Shown here: one piece after another, positions 17,089-24,662 of the stretch | Layout of the letters: each line of letters opens with the position of its first letter | How positions within the stretch are numbered: position 1 is the first letter of the stretch | Program-made: the position numbers and the translations under genes | Notes under the pieces: generated by a model | The model's input: only the letters and a program-made list of their open reading frames with translations | The model's database searches: none | What the model was told of the DNA's origin: nothing | NCBI GenBank assembly: GCA_964631335.1 | Contig: CAZVXD010000002.1 | Location: 1 to 42,520 of the forward strand | DNA from: JAFGHJ01 sp964631335 | Lineage (GTDB): Bacteria; Hydrothermota; UBA3072 | Direction: 5' to 3' | DNA: 42,520 nucleotides

Positions 17089-17725
17089 GATAATGGTAGT
17101 AGACGAACACAAGATTTTAAGAGAAGGGCTTTCAACTTTAATCGCGAAACAACCCGAAATGGAAATAATAGGTGAAGCTACAGACGGGAGAGAAGCTTTA
17201 CAACTATTAGAGAAAAACACACCAGACCTGATATTAATGGACGTGACAATGCCGAACTTAAACGGTATCGAAGCAACCAGAAAAATCAAAGCTAAAAAAC
17301 CGGGTATAGAGATAATAGCGCTCTCACTTCATTCCGACAGGAGATACGTGCTGGGTATGATTGACGCGGGTGCTTCCGGGTATCTGCTTAAAGAATGCGC
17401 GTTTGAGGAACTGGTCCGCGCCATAAACACCGTCATGTCTAAGAAGAAATATTTAAGTCCCGGAATATCCGATATCCTTATCGACGAATACGTAAAGAAA
17501 ACCACAACCGATAAACCCACCATTTATTCAAAGTTAACTCCGAGGGAAAGAGAAATTCTTCAGTTAATCGCTGAAGGTAAAAACACAAAAGAAATTGCCA
17601 GATATTTATTTATATCTGTAAAAACCGTAGAAACTCACAGAAGACACATAAAAAAGAAACTAAAAGTTGACAGTGTAGCCGAACTAACCAAAATAGCTAT
17701 TAGAGAAGGTCTTACTGTCCTGTAA
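17078..17725 (+). CDS. NarL/FixJ-family response regulator
   Basis: A 215-residue two-component regulator. The receiver domain (1-120) has the acidic pocket Asp9-Glu10, phospho-acceptor Asp55 in LILMDVTMP, Thr/Ser switch region IIALSLHSD and conserved Lys in YLLKE. The LuxR-type helix-turn-helix DNA-binding domain (about 148-210) has LTPREREILQLIAEGKNTKEIA and the recognition helix SVKTVETHRRHIKKKL. The start overlaps the kinase gene and has GGAGTG upstream, so the two proteins are translationally coupled and form a cognate pair. Targets cannot be read from the sequence. The divergent xylose operon and the TRAP operon that follows on the other strand are the obvious candidates. Confidence 0.95.
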   Translation: MSIKIMVVDEHKILREGLSTLIAKQPEMEIIGEATDGREALQLLEKNTPDLILMDVTMPNLNGIEATRKIKAKKPGIEIIALSLHSDRRYVLGMIDAGASGYLLKECAFEELVRAINTVMSKKKYLSPGISDILIDEYVKKTTTDKPTIYSKLTPREREILQLIAEGKNTKEIARYLFISVKTVETHRRHIKKKLKVDSVAELTKIAIREGLTVL

Positions 17726-17895
17726 ATTAAAATATAAAAAAATTTAGACTTTCAGCAACCCGCGGCTGAATTAAAGTAATTCCAATAAAAATCAAATCAG
17801 AATAATGCCATAAAAGTTACGCCCTTCCAACCCTCGTAGGGCACGGCTTTAGCTGTGCAAACCTATTGATAATTTTGGCACAGCCTCTTCGGTCA

Positions 17896-18044
17896 CTGGT
17901 CACTTGTCAAAAAAGCAAAAAAAATTCGTGTTATTCGTGTAATTTGTTGTTGTTCTTTGTTTTAAATTTAAAATTTACAACTTGCAATTTTCAATTCACA
18001 ATTAAACACTGAAATGTTCCTTTGTGTCCTTCGCGTGCTTTGTG
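17896..18044 (+). repeat. 149-bp inverted repeat, left copy (flanks TRAP operon)
   Basis: Compared base by base with the reverse complement of 21144-21292, only one position differs (T at 17907). Homology stops sharply at both ends. The element contains ttcgtgttattcgtgtaatttgttg and ends in the TTTGTGTCCTTCGCGTGCTTTGTG wording common to other spacers. Confidence 0.9.
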
Positions 18045-18052
18045 TGAACTAT

Positions 18053-18092
18053 AGTTTCGAGTTACGCGTTTAAAGTTTCGGGTTAAAAAAAC
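18053..18092 (+). repeat. 40-bp repeat, copy 1
   Basis: Matches the reverse complement of 37602-37641 at 36 of 40 positions. The wording is gtttcgagttacg and tttcgggttaaaaaaac. It lies just inside the left inverted repeat. Confidence 0.7.
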
Positions 18093-18150
18093 AATAGTAT
18101 CCTTTGTGTAATTCGTTGTTTCTTTTAGTTTTTGGGCCGTAGGTGGGCTT

Positions 18151-19443
18151 TTAAAATCCGAACAAACGAGGCAAAGAAAGTGAGACACCCGGTATATAGG
18201 TAATCAAAAGCAAAGCAATTATCATTGCCGCGAACAGAGGCAAAAGACTTTTAAAAACTTCATGTATCTTTCCATGCCCCACACCGACCCCGACAAAAAG
18301 AACAGTTCCTACAGGAGGCGTAACTAAACCTATACAAAGATTAGCGATTATTATTATCCCAAAATGGACCAGATCTATACCAAGATACTGTATTATCGGA
18401 AGAAATATAGGAGTAAATATCAAAATAGCCGGGGTCATATCCAGAAAAGTACCCACAAACAGCAATAAAAAATTGATCATCAGGAGAATAGCTATTTTGT
18501 TGCTCGAAATAGACATTATTCCCGAACTTATAAGCTCGGGAACATTCTGAGACGCCATAAACCAGGACATACCTGTCGAAGCGCCGATTAAAAGCATAAC
18601 AACCGAAGTTGTAATTCCGCACTGAAGTAAAATTCCGGGTAAATCCTTCCATTTAACCTCTTTATAAACAAAAACCGCGAGAATAAAAGCGTAAACAACC
18701 GCGATACTAGCCGCTTCCGTGGGAGTAAACATTCCGGAGAGAATTCCACCCATAACTATCAGAATCAACAATAAACCCGGCAGCGCTCCGAAAAATCTCC
18801 TGATTGTTTCTTTCATGGGAATAATCTTTCCGGTTCCATAACCGCGCTTCTTCGCTATTATAGCGCTCACAATCATCAGAAATAATCCCACTAAAATACC
18901 GGGGACAATTCCCGCCAGGAAAAGAGCGGCGACAGATACCGAACCTGTAACAAGAGCGTAAACAATCATCACATTACTTGGAGGAATTAAAAGACCGGTT
19001 GTGGCGGCGCACGCGGTTAAAGCTATATTAAAATTCTTATCATACCCCTTTCTGTTCATCTCAGGGATCATAACTCCTCCGATAGAGGTTACGGCCGCGA
19101 CCGAAGAACCGGATACCGCTCCAACCAGCATACAGCCCAGAGTATTGACAAAAGCGAGTCCTCCCGTAAATCTCCCAACCAGAGCTTCCGCGAAATCGAC
19201 CAGTCTTCTGGCTATTCCACCTCTTCCCAACAGCAAACCCATAAGAATAAAAAACGGTATTGCCAGGAGAGCAAAACTATCTATACCTGTCGCGAGACGC
19301 GGCGCGACTATATCCATAGCGGAAACACCTCCGACTGCCATAACAGCCCATAAGGTCGCGAGACCAATACATACACCAATGGGTACATTCATGGCAAGGA
19401 GTATTAAAAAAGTCCCCACCATTACCAGAACAGGCACACTCAT
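18151..19443 (-). CDS. dctM: TRAP transporter large permease subunit (DctM)
   Basis: A 430-residue large membrane subunit of a tripartite ATP-independent periplasmic (TRAP) transporter, which uses the sodium gradient to import carboxylates, often sugar acids. It has about 12 hydrophobic segments. Recognisable DctM stretches are FILMGLLLGRGGIARRLVDFAEALVG, NTLGCMLVGAVSGSSVAAV, TTGLLIPPSNVMIVYAL and the second inverted half with ILIFTPIFLPII and GLVTPPVGTVLFVG. It starts with AAGGAGAGG upstream and overlaps dctQ by ATGA. The substrate is inferred to be a uronic acid from the nearby kduI, kduD and KDPG aldolase genes. Confidence 0.95.
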   Translation of the reverse strand: MSVPVLVMVGTFLILLAMNVPIGVCIGLATLWAVMAVGGVSAMDIVAPRLATGIDSFALLAIPFFILMGLLLGRGGIARRLVDFAEALVGRFTGGLAFVNTLGCMLVGAVSGSSVAAVTSIGGVMIPEMNRKGYDKNFNIALTACAATTGLLIPPSNVMIVYALVTGSVSVAALFLAGIVPGILVGLFLMIVSAIIAKKRGYGTGKIIPMKETIRRFFGALPGLLLILIVMGGILSGMFTPTEAASIAVVYAFILAVFVYKEVKWKDLPGILLQCGITTSVVMLLIGASTGMSWFMASQNVPELISSGIMSISSNKIAILLMINFLLLFVGTFLDMTPAILIFTPIFLPIIQYLGIDLVHFGIIIIANLCIGLVTPPVGTVLFVGVGVGHGKIHEVFKSLLPLFAAMIIALLLITYIPGVSLSLPRLFGF

Positions 19444-19949
19444 CTTGTCCTCTCCTTAATCAAAAACGATACATCTTTGAAAACAAATTCTATAGAGTAT
19501 GTGATTATAAAAAAAGCGCTTATAGGGAGACAGAGATAAAGATATCCCGTGGGAATTCCCAATGTAGGCAAAGTTTGATGGTTGACAAACGCGTTCCACA
19601 CGAAATTTATACCGCCAATCAGCATAACCTGAAACGCGAAATATCCGACCAAGATAGCAATCACTATCTCCAGCATTCTTCTGTGACGCGCGCTTAATTT
19701 GTAGGCAAAATATTCCATACCCACGTGAGCTTTTTGCCCGTAAGCGTACGCGGCGCCGACTATCCCGCACCACATCAACATGTAAGTAGAAGATTCTTCA
19801 GTCCAAACGGCGGGTACCTTTAAAACGAGACGCGTAAAAACCTGCCAGAGAACGGCTATAACCATTATAGCCACAATAGTAATAACAAAAAAACCAAGTA
19901 TCCTGTTGCGCCAGTCCGACAAAATCTTCAAAAAATTTCTCAGGGACAT
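19440..19949 (-). CDS. dctQ: TRAP transporter small permease subunit (DctQ)
   Basis: A 169-residue four-helix small membrane subunit. The typical DctQ pattern is seen: FFVITIVAIMVIAVLWQVFTR in the first helix, VWTEESSTYMLMWCGIVGAAYAYG in the second with the conserved W-T-E-E, then HVGMEYF and two further helices. It packs against DctM in the membrane and is encoded between dctP and dctM, 14 bases after dctP. No ribosome site is obvious before the ATG, so expression may depend on coupling to dctP. Confidence 0.93.
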   Translation of the reverse strand: MSLRNFLKILSDWRNRILGFFVITIVAIMVIAVLWQVFTRLVLKVPAVWTEESSTYMLMWCGIVGAAYAYGQKAHVGMEYFAYKLSARHRRMLEIVIAILVGYFAFQVMLIGGINFVWNAFVNHQTLPTLGIPTGYLYLCLPISAFFIITYSIEFVFKDVSFLIKERTR

Positions 19950-19963
19950 ATTATAAAAAACTT

Positions 19964-20974
19964 TTAATCGGATAAATCTACGGATTTAATTTTTTCAAGT
20001 AAAGGACCTATAACTTCATCTTCAGCGTATTCTTCATACATCGGCTGTACTGCTTCTATAAAAGGAGTCTGGTCGGGAATTGTCACTTCCACACCTACCG
20101 AGTCCAGAAGCTCAAAATTCTCTCTCACAACCTCCGCCCAGAGTTTTCTCTGATACTCCACTGAAACATCAAAAGTTTTTATCATTATAGCTTTATCCTC
20201 TTCACTCAGTTTCTCCCAGGCTTTTTTACCCGCGATCACAACATCCATCGGTGAGGTGTGCTTATCCAGGGAAAAATATTTACAAACTTCATAATGCCTC
20301 GCCGAGACAAAAGAAGGAGGATTGTTTTCGGCTCCGTCCACGGTTCCCTGCTGCAGAGCGGTATAAAGCTCACCCCAGCTTATAGGTGTGGGAGAAGCAC
20401 CCAGTATTTTCAATAAATTTATAGCCATCGGGCTTTTTATAACCCTGATTTTCAAATTCTTTAAATCAGCCGGTGTTTTAATCGGTCTATTTTTTGTATA
20501 AAAACTCCTTTCTCCCGCTTCATAAAAACCGATTCCCACAAGTCCTCTATCCGAACCGGCAGCCAGCAATTCCTTCCCAAAAGCAGAGTTAAGAACTTTC
20601 CATTTATGTTCCTTGCTCTTAAAAATATACGGCATTCCGAGAACTTTCATCTGCGGCACAAAAGCTTCTAAGCCGGCTGAAGATACTTTGGTCAAATCCA
20701 GGGTTCCCATCTGGAGCTGTTCGATTAATTCCTTTTCTCCTCCCAGCTGACCACCCGGATATATTTTTATTACTATACGCCCATCGGTGGCTTTGTTTAA
20801 AGTGTCAGCCCAGAATTCCATCGCCTTATGTACCGGATGATTTATGTCCAGAGCGTGTCCCAATTTTAAATTTATTTCACCTTTAGATGTTTCGCCTTTA
20901 CCTCCGCAACCTGTGGTAATAAGCAGCACTGAAAGAATAAAAACAAAGAAAAAACAATTCCTTAATAACTTCAT
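19964..20974 (-). CDS. dctP: TRAP transporter solute-binding lipoprotein (DctP family)
   Basis: A 336-residue periplasmic solute-binding protein of the DctP family. The lipoprotein signal ends in TTGC (Cys23). Family landmarks are LKLGHALDINHPVHKAMEFWADTL, IKIYPGGQLGGEKELIEQLQMGTLDL, LKNLKIRVIKSP (with the arginine that normally binds the ligand carboxylate) and TALQQGTVDGAENNPPSF. The last of these is the domain typical of sugar-acid binders. It is the first gene of the leftward operon, with GGGAGGT before the ATG and a promoter at 21022-21049. The context suggests glucuronate, galacturonate or a related keto-acid as ligand. Confidence 0.95.
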   Translation of the reverse strand: MKLLRNCFFFVFILSVLLITTGCGGKGETSKGEINLKLGHALDINHPVHKAMEFWADTLNKATDGRIVIKIYPGGQLGGEKELIEQLQMGTLDLTKVSSAGLEAFVPQMKVLGMPYIFKSKEHKWKVLNSAFGKELLAAGSDRGLVGIGFYEAGERSFYTKNRPIKTPADLKNLKIRVIKSPMAINLLKILGASPTPISWGELYTALQQGTVDGAENNPPSFVSARHYEVCKYFSLDKHTSPMDVVIAGKKAWEKLSEEDKAIMIKTFDVSVEYQRKLWAEVVRENFELLDSVGVEVTIPDQTPFIEAVQPMYEEYAEDEVIGPLLEKIKSVDLSD

Positions 20975-21021
20975 ATAATACCTCCCGATTGTTAATACAT
21001 AATATCTTAAAATCTACGACT

Positions 21022-21049
21022 ATACTAATATTTTAGAATTCTTTGTCAA
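21022..21049 (-). promoter_or_regulatory. promoter of the TRAP operon
   Basis: On the minus strand CCTTGACA gives a perfect -35 box (21049-21044), followed by a 16-base spacer and TAGTAT (21027-21022). It lies inside the region bounded by the inverted repeats, so it would move with the operon if the segment inverted. Confidence 0.55.
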
Positions 21050-21143
21050 GGCTATTTTGCCGCGAAGGCTCTAAGACACGAAAAACAACAAAATTAATAT
21101 TACTGATTAACAAACCACCCCTATCCCTAAAAACTAATTGAAC

Positions 21144-21292
21144 CACAAAGCACGCGAAGGACACAAAGGAACATTTCAGTGTTTAATTGTGAATTGAAAA
21201 TTGCAAGTTGTAAATTTTAAATTTAAAACAAAGAACAACAACAAATTACACGAATAACACGAATTTTTTTTGCTTTTTTGGCAAGTGACCAG
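21144..21292 (-). repeat. 149-bp inverted repeat, right copy
   Basis: The reverse complement equals 17896-18044 except for one base. Together the two copies enclose 3,099 bases containing the complete dctP-dctQ-dctM operon and its promoter. Confidence 0.9.
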
Positions 21293-21472
21293 CCTCCGAA
21301 GACTAATGACCAAGTCGTTCACATGTAGAACATGTAGGGATTGTAGCGGTAATGGTGACAGTACTAATGTATTTAAGTCAAGGGAACTTCTTGCCACGGA
21401 GTACACAGATGAAAAAACGCGCATATAACTAAATGAATGGATGCCTAGACAAAGGCTGTTATCTATCATACA

Positions 21473-22789
21473 TCATTCATTGTCGGCCGCAAGGTTTCTT
21501 GAAGAGTACTTTCTGTAAACACATTCAGTTAAAAAAGACAGCGCCAAGACAGAAACAAGAACAATAATAGTTTTCGGAGAATTCTTAATCTCATAGTAAA
21601 TCAAAACAACGAAAGAAAAAATGCATCCAAAAATAGAAGACCATATAAGATATGGATTCGCGCCAGTCTCTTTATAAAGCCTTAGATGCGCAAAATTAAC
21701 GGCACAATAAATAATCAGAAAGGAAGCGCTGCCGAGCATAGCGATTCCGTCCAGATTCAGTAAATTTGTAAATAAAATAACCAGACCGGCAGTTATAAAT
21801 AGTCCTTCTCTATTTTCTCTCCATAATTTTCTTTCAAAAAAAGCCGGTAATTCTCCTTCTTTTGCTATCATATAACTTACATTTGCCCCGCCGTAAAGAG
21901 TGGCATTAATGGCTGACGAAGTAGAGAATAATGCGGCAACAGCGATTACTTTAAAGCCTACAACTCCGAGAAAAGGTTTGGCAGCCATTGCCAGCGCATA
22001 ATCTTTTGCTTCGACTATCTTAGAAACAGGCAAATTACCTATTACGGTCAAAGAGACCGCTAAATATATAACGATACATATCAAAACGCTCAAATACAAA
22101 GCCCTGGGCAGTGTTTTCCCCGGATTAACCATATCATCAGCCGCATTCGTAATTAAACCAAAACCTTCATAAGCGAGAAAGACAATTCCTGAGGCAAAAA
22201 ATATATTAGAAACATGCGGAAAATTCGAAAAGGACAAAAGCGAAGGCTTAATAAAAAAAACACCTATAGAAGCAAACGCAATGAGAATCAAAACTTTTAT
22301 TCCAACAATAAATACTTCCGATTTCCCAACAGCTTTAGACCCAATAATGTTAATTGCTGTAAACACGATAATTATACCCGTAGAAAATATATTAATCCAG
22401 AAACGACTGGCTTCAGCGGGTAAAAACGTCGTAGCATAACCCGCAAATGCGCGGGAATAAAGGCATAAAGCAAATATATATCCAACCCACAACAAAATAT
22501 TTAATCCCCCGCTCAGAATGCTGTCGCCGAAACCCTTAATAAGAAACTCTACGGGACCTCCCGCTGAAGGATACCTAACTCCTAACTTCGCGAAAGAATA
22601 GGTGCTCAAAAAAGCTACAATACCGGCAGTCAAGAATGCCAGATACATTGCATTTCCAGCTATTTGCGCTGCCAGACCCAATACAGAGAAAATCCCCGCC
22701 CCTATCATTCCACCTACACCAATGGAAACAGCTCCGAAAAGCCCTATAGTTTTTTTCCCTTCTATCTTACTATCCCGTGTATCATTCAT
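21473..22789 (-). CDS. APC-superfamily amino acid permease
   Basis: A 438-residue integral membrane transporter with about 12 hydrophobic helices. The first helix, GLFGAVSIGVGGMIGAGIFSVLG, is the substrate-binding GxG break typical of the amino acid-polyamine-organocation superfamily. FASGIVFLAYEGFGLITNAADDMVNP matches the helix-6 region. It imports or exchanges amino acids or related amines; the exact substrate is not readable. No ribosome site is visible before the ATG. A 17-bp palindrome (22792-22808) and a promoter (22917-22944) lie upstream. It is a single-gene unit divergent from kduI, and its connection with the sugar genes is not evident. Confidence 0.88.
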   Translation of the reverse strand: MNDTRDSKIEGKKTIGLFGAVSIGVGGMIGAGIFSVLGLAAQIAGNAMYLAFLTAGIVAFLSTYSFAKLGVRYPSAGGPVEFLIKGFGDSILSGGLNILLWVGYIFALCLYSRAFAGYATTFLPAEASRFWINIFSTGIIIVFTAINIIGSKAVGKSEVFIVGIKVLILIAFASIGVFFIKPSLLSFSNFPHVSNIFFASGIVFLAYEGFGLITNAADDMVNPGKTLPRALYLSVLICIVIYLAVSLTVIGNLPVSKIVEAKDYALAMAAKPFLGVVGFKVIAVAALFSTSSAINATLYGGANVSYMIAKEGELPAFFERKLWRENREGLFITAGLVILFTNLLNLDGIAMLGSASFLIIYCAVNFAHLRLYKETGANPYLIWSSIFGCIFSFVVLIYYEIKNSPKTIIVLVSVLALSFLTECVYRKYSSRNLAADNE

Positions 22790-22791
22790 TT

Positions 22792-22808
22792 TTATTCATT
22801 ATGAATAA
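22792..22808. promoter_or_regulatory. 17-bp palindrome before the APC permease start
   Basis: TTATTCAT-T-ATGAATAA is a perfect palindrome with one central base, three bases upstream of the permease ATG and within its leader. It could be an operator or a small hairpin affecting translation. Confidence 0.4.
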
Positions 22809-22916
22809 GCACAAATACTAAAATACTCCTAATTTTATCCGCAAGATTTAAATCCTTTTTCATAGTGCAAGCTTTATCCCATAATATAGTCCTTCTTCAA
22901 AAAAATCTTTCTTTTT

Positions 22917-22944
22917 ATCTTAAAGAAATTCCACACTTTGTCAA
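22917..22944 (-). promoter_or_regulatory. probable promoter of the APC permease
   Basis: On the minus strand TTGACA (22944-22939), a 16-base spacer and TAAGAT (22922-22917). The transcript would start near 22909 and carry a leader of about 120 bases. Confidence 0.5.
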
Positions 22945-22998
22945 TAAAAAAATCCTATTTTTTCTCTAAAAAAGACAATTAAAGTTCACCTAAATACC

Positions 22999-23026
22999 TT
23001 GACATTTATCCTTTTTTCGCTACGAT
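22999..23026 (+). promoter_or_regulatory. promoter of kduI-kduD
   Basis: CCTTGACA provides a perfect -35 box (22999-23004), with a 16-base spacer and TACGAT (23021-23026). It is divergent from the permease promoter about 55 bases away. Confidence 0.6.
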
Positions 23027-23054
23027 TTACAATAAAACAAGGAAGGTGGTAACT

Positions 23055-23885
23055 ATGGAAATAAGATACGCGGCGGATCCAGTTCGCTTCCCCCGTATGA
23101 CGACTGATGAAATAAGGAAAAATTTTCTGATTCAATCTCTTTTTAAAGTGGGAGAAATAGAAATGGTTTATTCCGATACCGATCGGGCTATAATCGGTTC
23201 TGCCGTTCCTTTCGATAATCCCATTACGCTTTCCGCGGCTGCCGAATTGAAAGCGACTTATTTTACGGAACGAAGAGAATTGGGAGTCCTCAATATCGGG
23301 GGTGGAGGAATTGTACAGGTTAATGAAAAAAAATACAAATTACAGGAACTCGATTGCCTGTATATTGGTAAAGGTAATGAGAAGATTTCCTTTAACAGCG
23401 ATAAAGCCGATAATCCCGCGGCTTTTTATCTTTTGAGTTACCCCGCCCACAGGGAATATCCCGTAAAACTTTCGAAAAAAGAAGACGCGGAACCATCAAA
23501 TCTCGGCACCGATAAAAGATCGAACAAAAGAACGATATATAAACATATACATCCGGGCGGAATCAAAAGCTGCCAGCTTGTAATGGGTGTAACCATAATG
23601 GCACCCGGAAATGTCTGGAATACCATGCCTCCCCACACACACGAACGAAGAATGGAAGTCTATCTTTATTTCGGAATAGGAGAATCCGACAGAGTATTTC
23701 ACTACTGCGGACAACCCCGGGAAACAAGACATATTGTCGTATCCGACAAACAGGCAGTTATCTCTCCCAGCTGGTCTATTCACTCGGGAGTAGGAACTTC
23801 TTCCTACAGTTTCTGCTGGGGAATGGGGGGAGAAAACCAATCATTCGACGATATGGATCATCTGGATATAGGAGATTTAAAATGA
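23055..23885 (+). CDS. kduI: 5-dehydro-4-deoxy-D-glucuronate isomerase
   Basis: A 276-residue cupin-fold isomerase. It converts 5-keto-4-deoxyuronate, the product of pectin or other uronate lyases, into 3-deoxy-D-glycero-2,5-hexodiulosonate. In some bacteria it also helps convert free glucuronate and galacturonate. The start MEIRYAADPVRFPRMTTDEIR is characteristic. The metal-binding block is seen in WNTMPPHTHERRMEVYLYF (His and Glu ligands), and QAVISPSWSIHSGVGTSSYSF supplies the last histidine. The ATG at 23055 is preferred over the in-frame GTG at 23046, because AAGGAAGG sits 8-9 bases before it and the family starts with this residue. It overlaps kduD by ATGA. Confidence 0.95.
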   Translation: MEIRYAADPVRFPRMTTDEIRKNFLIQSLFKVGEIEMVYSDTDRAIIGSAVPFDNPITLSAAAELKATYFTERRELGVLNIGGGGIVQVNEKKYKLQELDCLYIGKGNEKISFNSDKADNPAAFYLLSYPAHREYPVKLSKKEDAEPSNLGTDKRSNKRTIYKHIHPGGIKSCQLVMGVTIMAPGNVWNTMPPHTHERRMEVYLYFGIGESDRVFHYCGQPRETRHIVVSDKQAVISPSWSIHSGVGTSSYSFCWGMGGENQSFDDMDHLDIGDLK

Positions 23886-24658
23886 TAGATGGAAATATAC
23901 TCGACAAATTCAAACTCGAAGGCAAAAGAGCTCTGGTAACAGGCTGCAGACGCGGAATAGGTCTGGGTATGGCGGAGGCCCTATCGGATGCCGGAGCGGA
24001 TATCGTGGGAGTAAGCCGTTCTCTAAAAGAGGGAAGTGAAGTAGAAAAACTGGTAAAATCTTCCGGCAGGGATTTTAAGGGTTACTCGTGCGATTTTTCT
24101 GATAGAAACGCCTTATATGAATTTATAAAAACAGTAAAGAACGATTTTGAACAAATCGACATACTTGTAAACAACGCGGGCACTATAAAAAGAAAACCCG
24201 CTGAAGAATACCCCGACGAATACTGGAATGAAATAATAGAAGTCAATCTCAACGCGCAATTCATACTGGCAAGAGAATTCGGAAAAGACATGATAAAAAG
24301 GAATTATGGTAAAATTATATTCACCGCTTCGCTCTTATCATTCTTCGGGGGAATAACGGTTCCCGCCTACGCTGCCAGCAAAGGAGGAATCGGACAGCTA
24401 ACCAAGGCTCTGTCCAACGAATGGTCGAAATACGGCGTAAACGTAAATGCCATAGCACCCGGTTATATCGCGACCGATAATACACAGGCTTTAAGAGACG
24501 ACCCGAACAGAAACCAGGGGATCTTAAACAGAATACCTGTCGGCAGATGGGGAACTCCCGAAGACTTAAAAGGCGCTGTGGTTTACCTCGCTTCAGAAGC
24601 TTCAGATTACGTTTGCGGCACTATTTTAACCGTGGACGGAGGATGGACAGGTAGATAA
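23882..24658 (+). CDS. kduD: 2-dehydro-3-deoxy-D-gluconate 5-dehydrogenase
   Basis: A 258-residue short-chain dehydrogenase that reduces 3-deoxy-2,5-hexodiulosonate to 2-keto-3-deoxygluconate (KDG) with NAD(P)H. The nucleotide-binding motif TGCRRGIGLGMAEAL, the NNAG strand (VNNAGTIKRKPAE), the catalytic serine, and Tyr-x-x-x-Lys in YAASKGGIGQLTKAL are all present. The C-terminal IAPGYIATDNTQALRDDPNRNQGILNRIPVGRWGTPEDL block is strongly KduD-like. The length is normal. It is translated from an ATGA overlap with kduI. Its stop is only four bases from the stop of the convergent aldolase gene. Confidence 0.95.
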   Translation: MIDGNILDKFKLEGKRALVTGCRRGIGLGMAEALSDAGADIVGVSRSLKEGSEVEKLVKSSGRDFKGYSCDFSDRNALYEFIKTVKNDFEQIDILVNNAGTIKRKPAEEYPDEYWNEIIEVNLNAQFILAREFGKDMIKRNYGKIIFTASLLSFFGGITVPAYAASKGGIGQLTKALSNEWSKYGVNVNAIAPGYIATDNTQALRDDPNRNQGILNRIPVGRWGTPEDLKGAVVYLASEASDYVCGTILTVDGGWTGR

Positions 24659-24662
24659 AGCT

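Larger units (their letters stand above)
17726..18150. other. intergenic region made of repeat fragments
   Basis: No gene is seen here. From left to right it holds an imperfect TTCAGC...GCTGAA hairpin (17751-17770), a GGGCACGGCTTTAGCTGTGC hairpin-like word (17839-17858), the left copy of the 149-bp inverted repeat (17896-18044), a 40-bp word that recurs inverted at 37602-37641 (18053-18092) and a further fragment, cctttgtgtaattcgttg. The two converging genes on either side have no clear T-run terminator. Confidence 0.7.
20975..21472. other. intergenic region with TRAP promoter and right inverted repeat
   Basis: No gene is seen here. It contains the TRAP operon promoter (21022-21049), then an antisense-oriented repeat copy (21144-21292), then AT-rich DNA with a fragment reading ccacggagtacacagatg. 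Open frames in it come from the repeats and are not credible genes. Confidence 0.7.

Noticed and set aside
17751..17770. Terminator after the response regulator (TTCAGC...GCTGAA)
   Set aside because: The stem is six pairs with an eight-base loop and no T-run follows.
17896..18188. Possible CRISPR array or coding genes in the repeat-rich spacers
   Set aside because: Words are unequal in length and drift in sequence, with no constant repeat and unique spacers. The peptides (for example with NHKAHKG or TNYTNST) come from repetition.
18045..21143. Transposon or insertion sequence between the inverted repeats
   Set aside because: No transposase or integrase is encoded inside and no target-site duplication is evident. 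The segment contains only TRAP genes.
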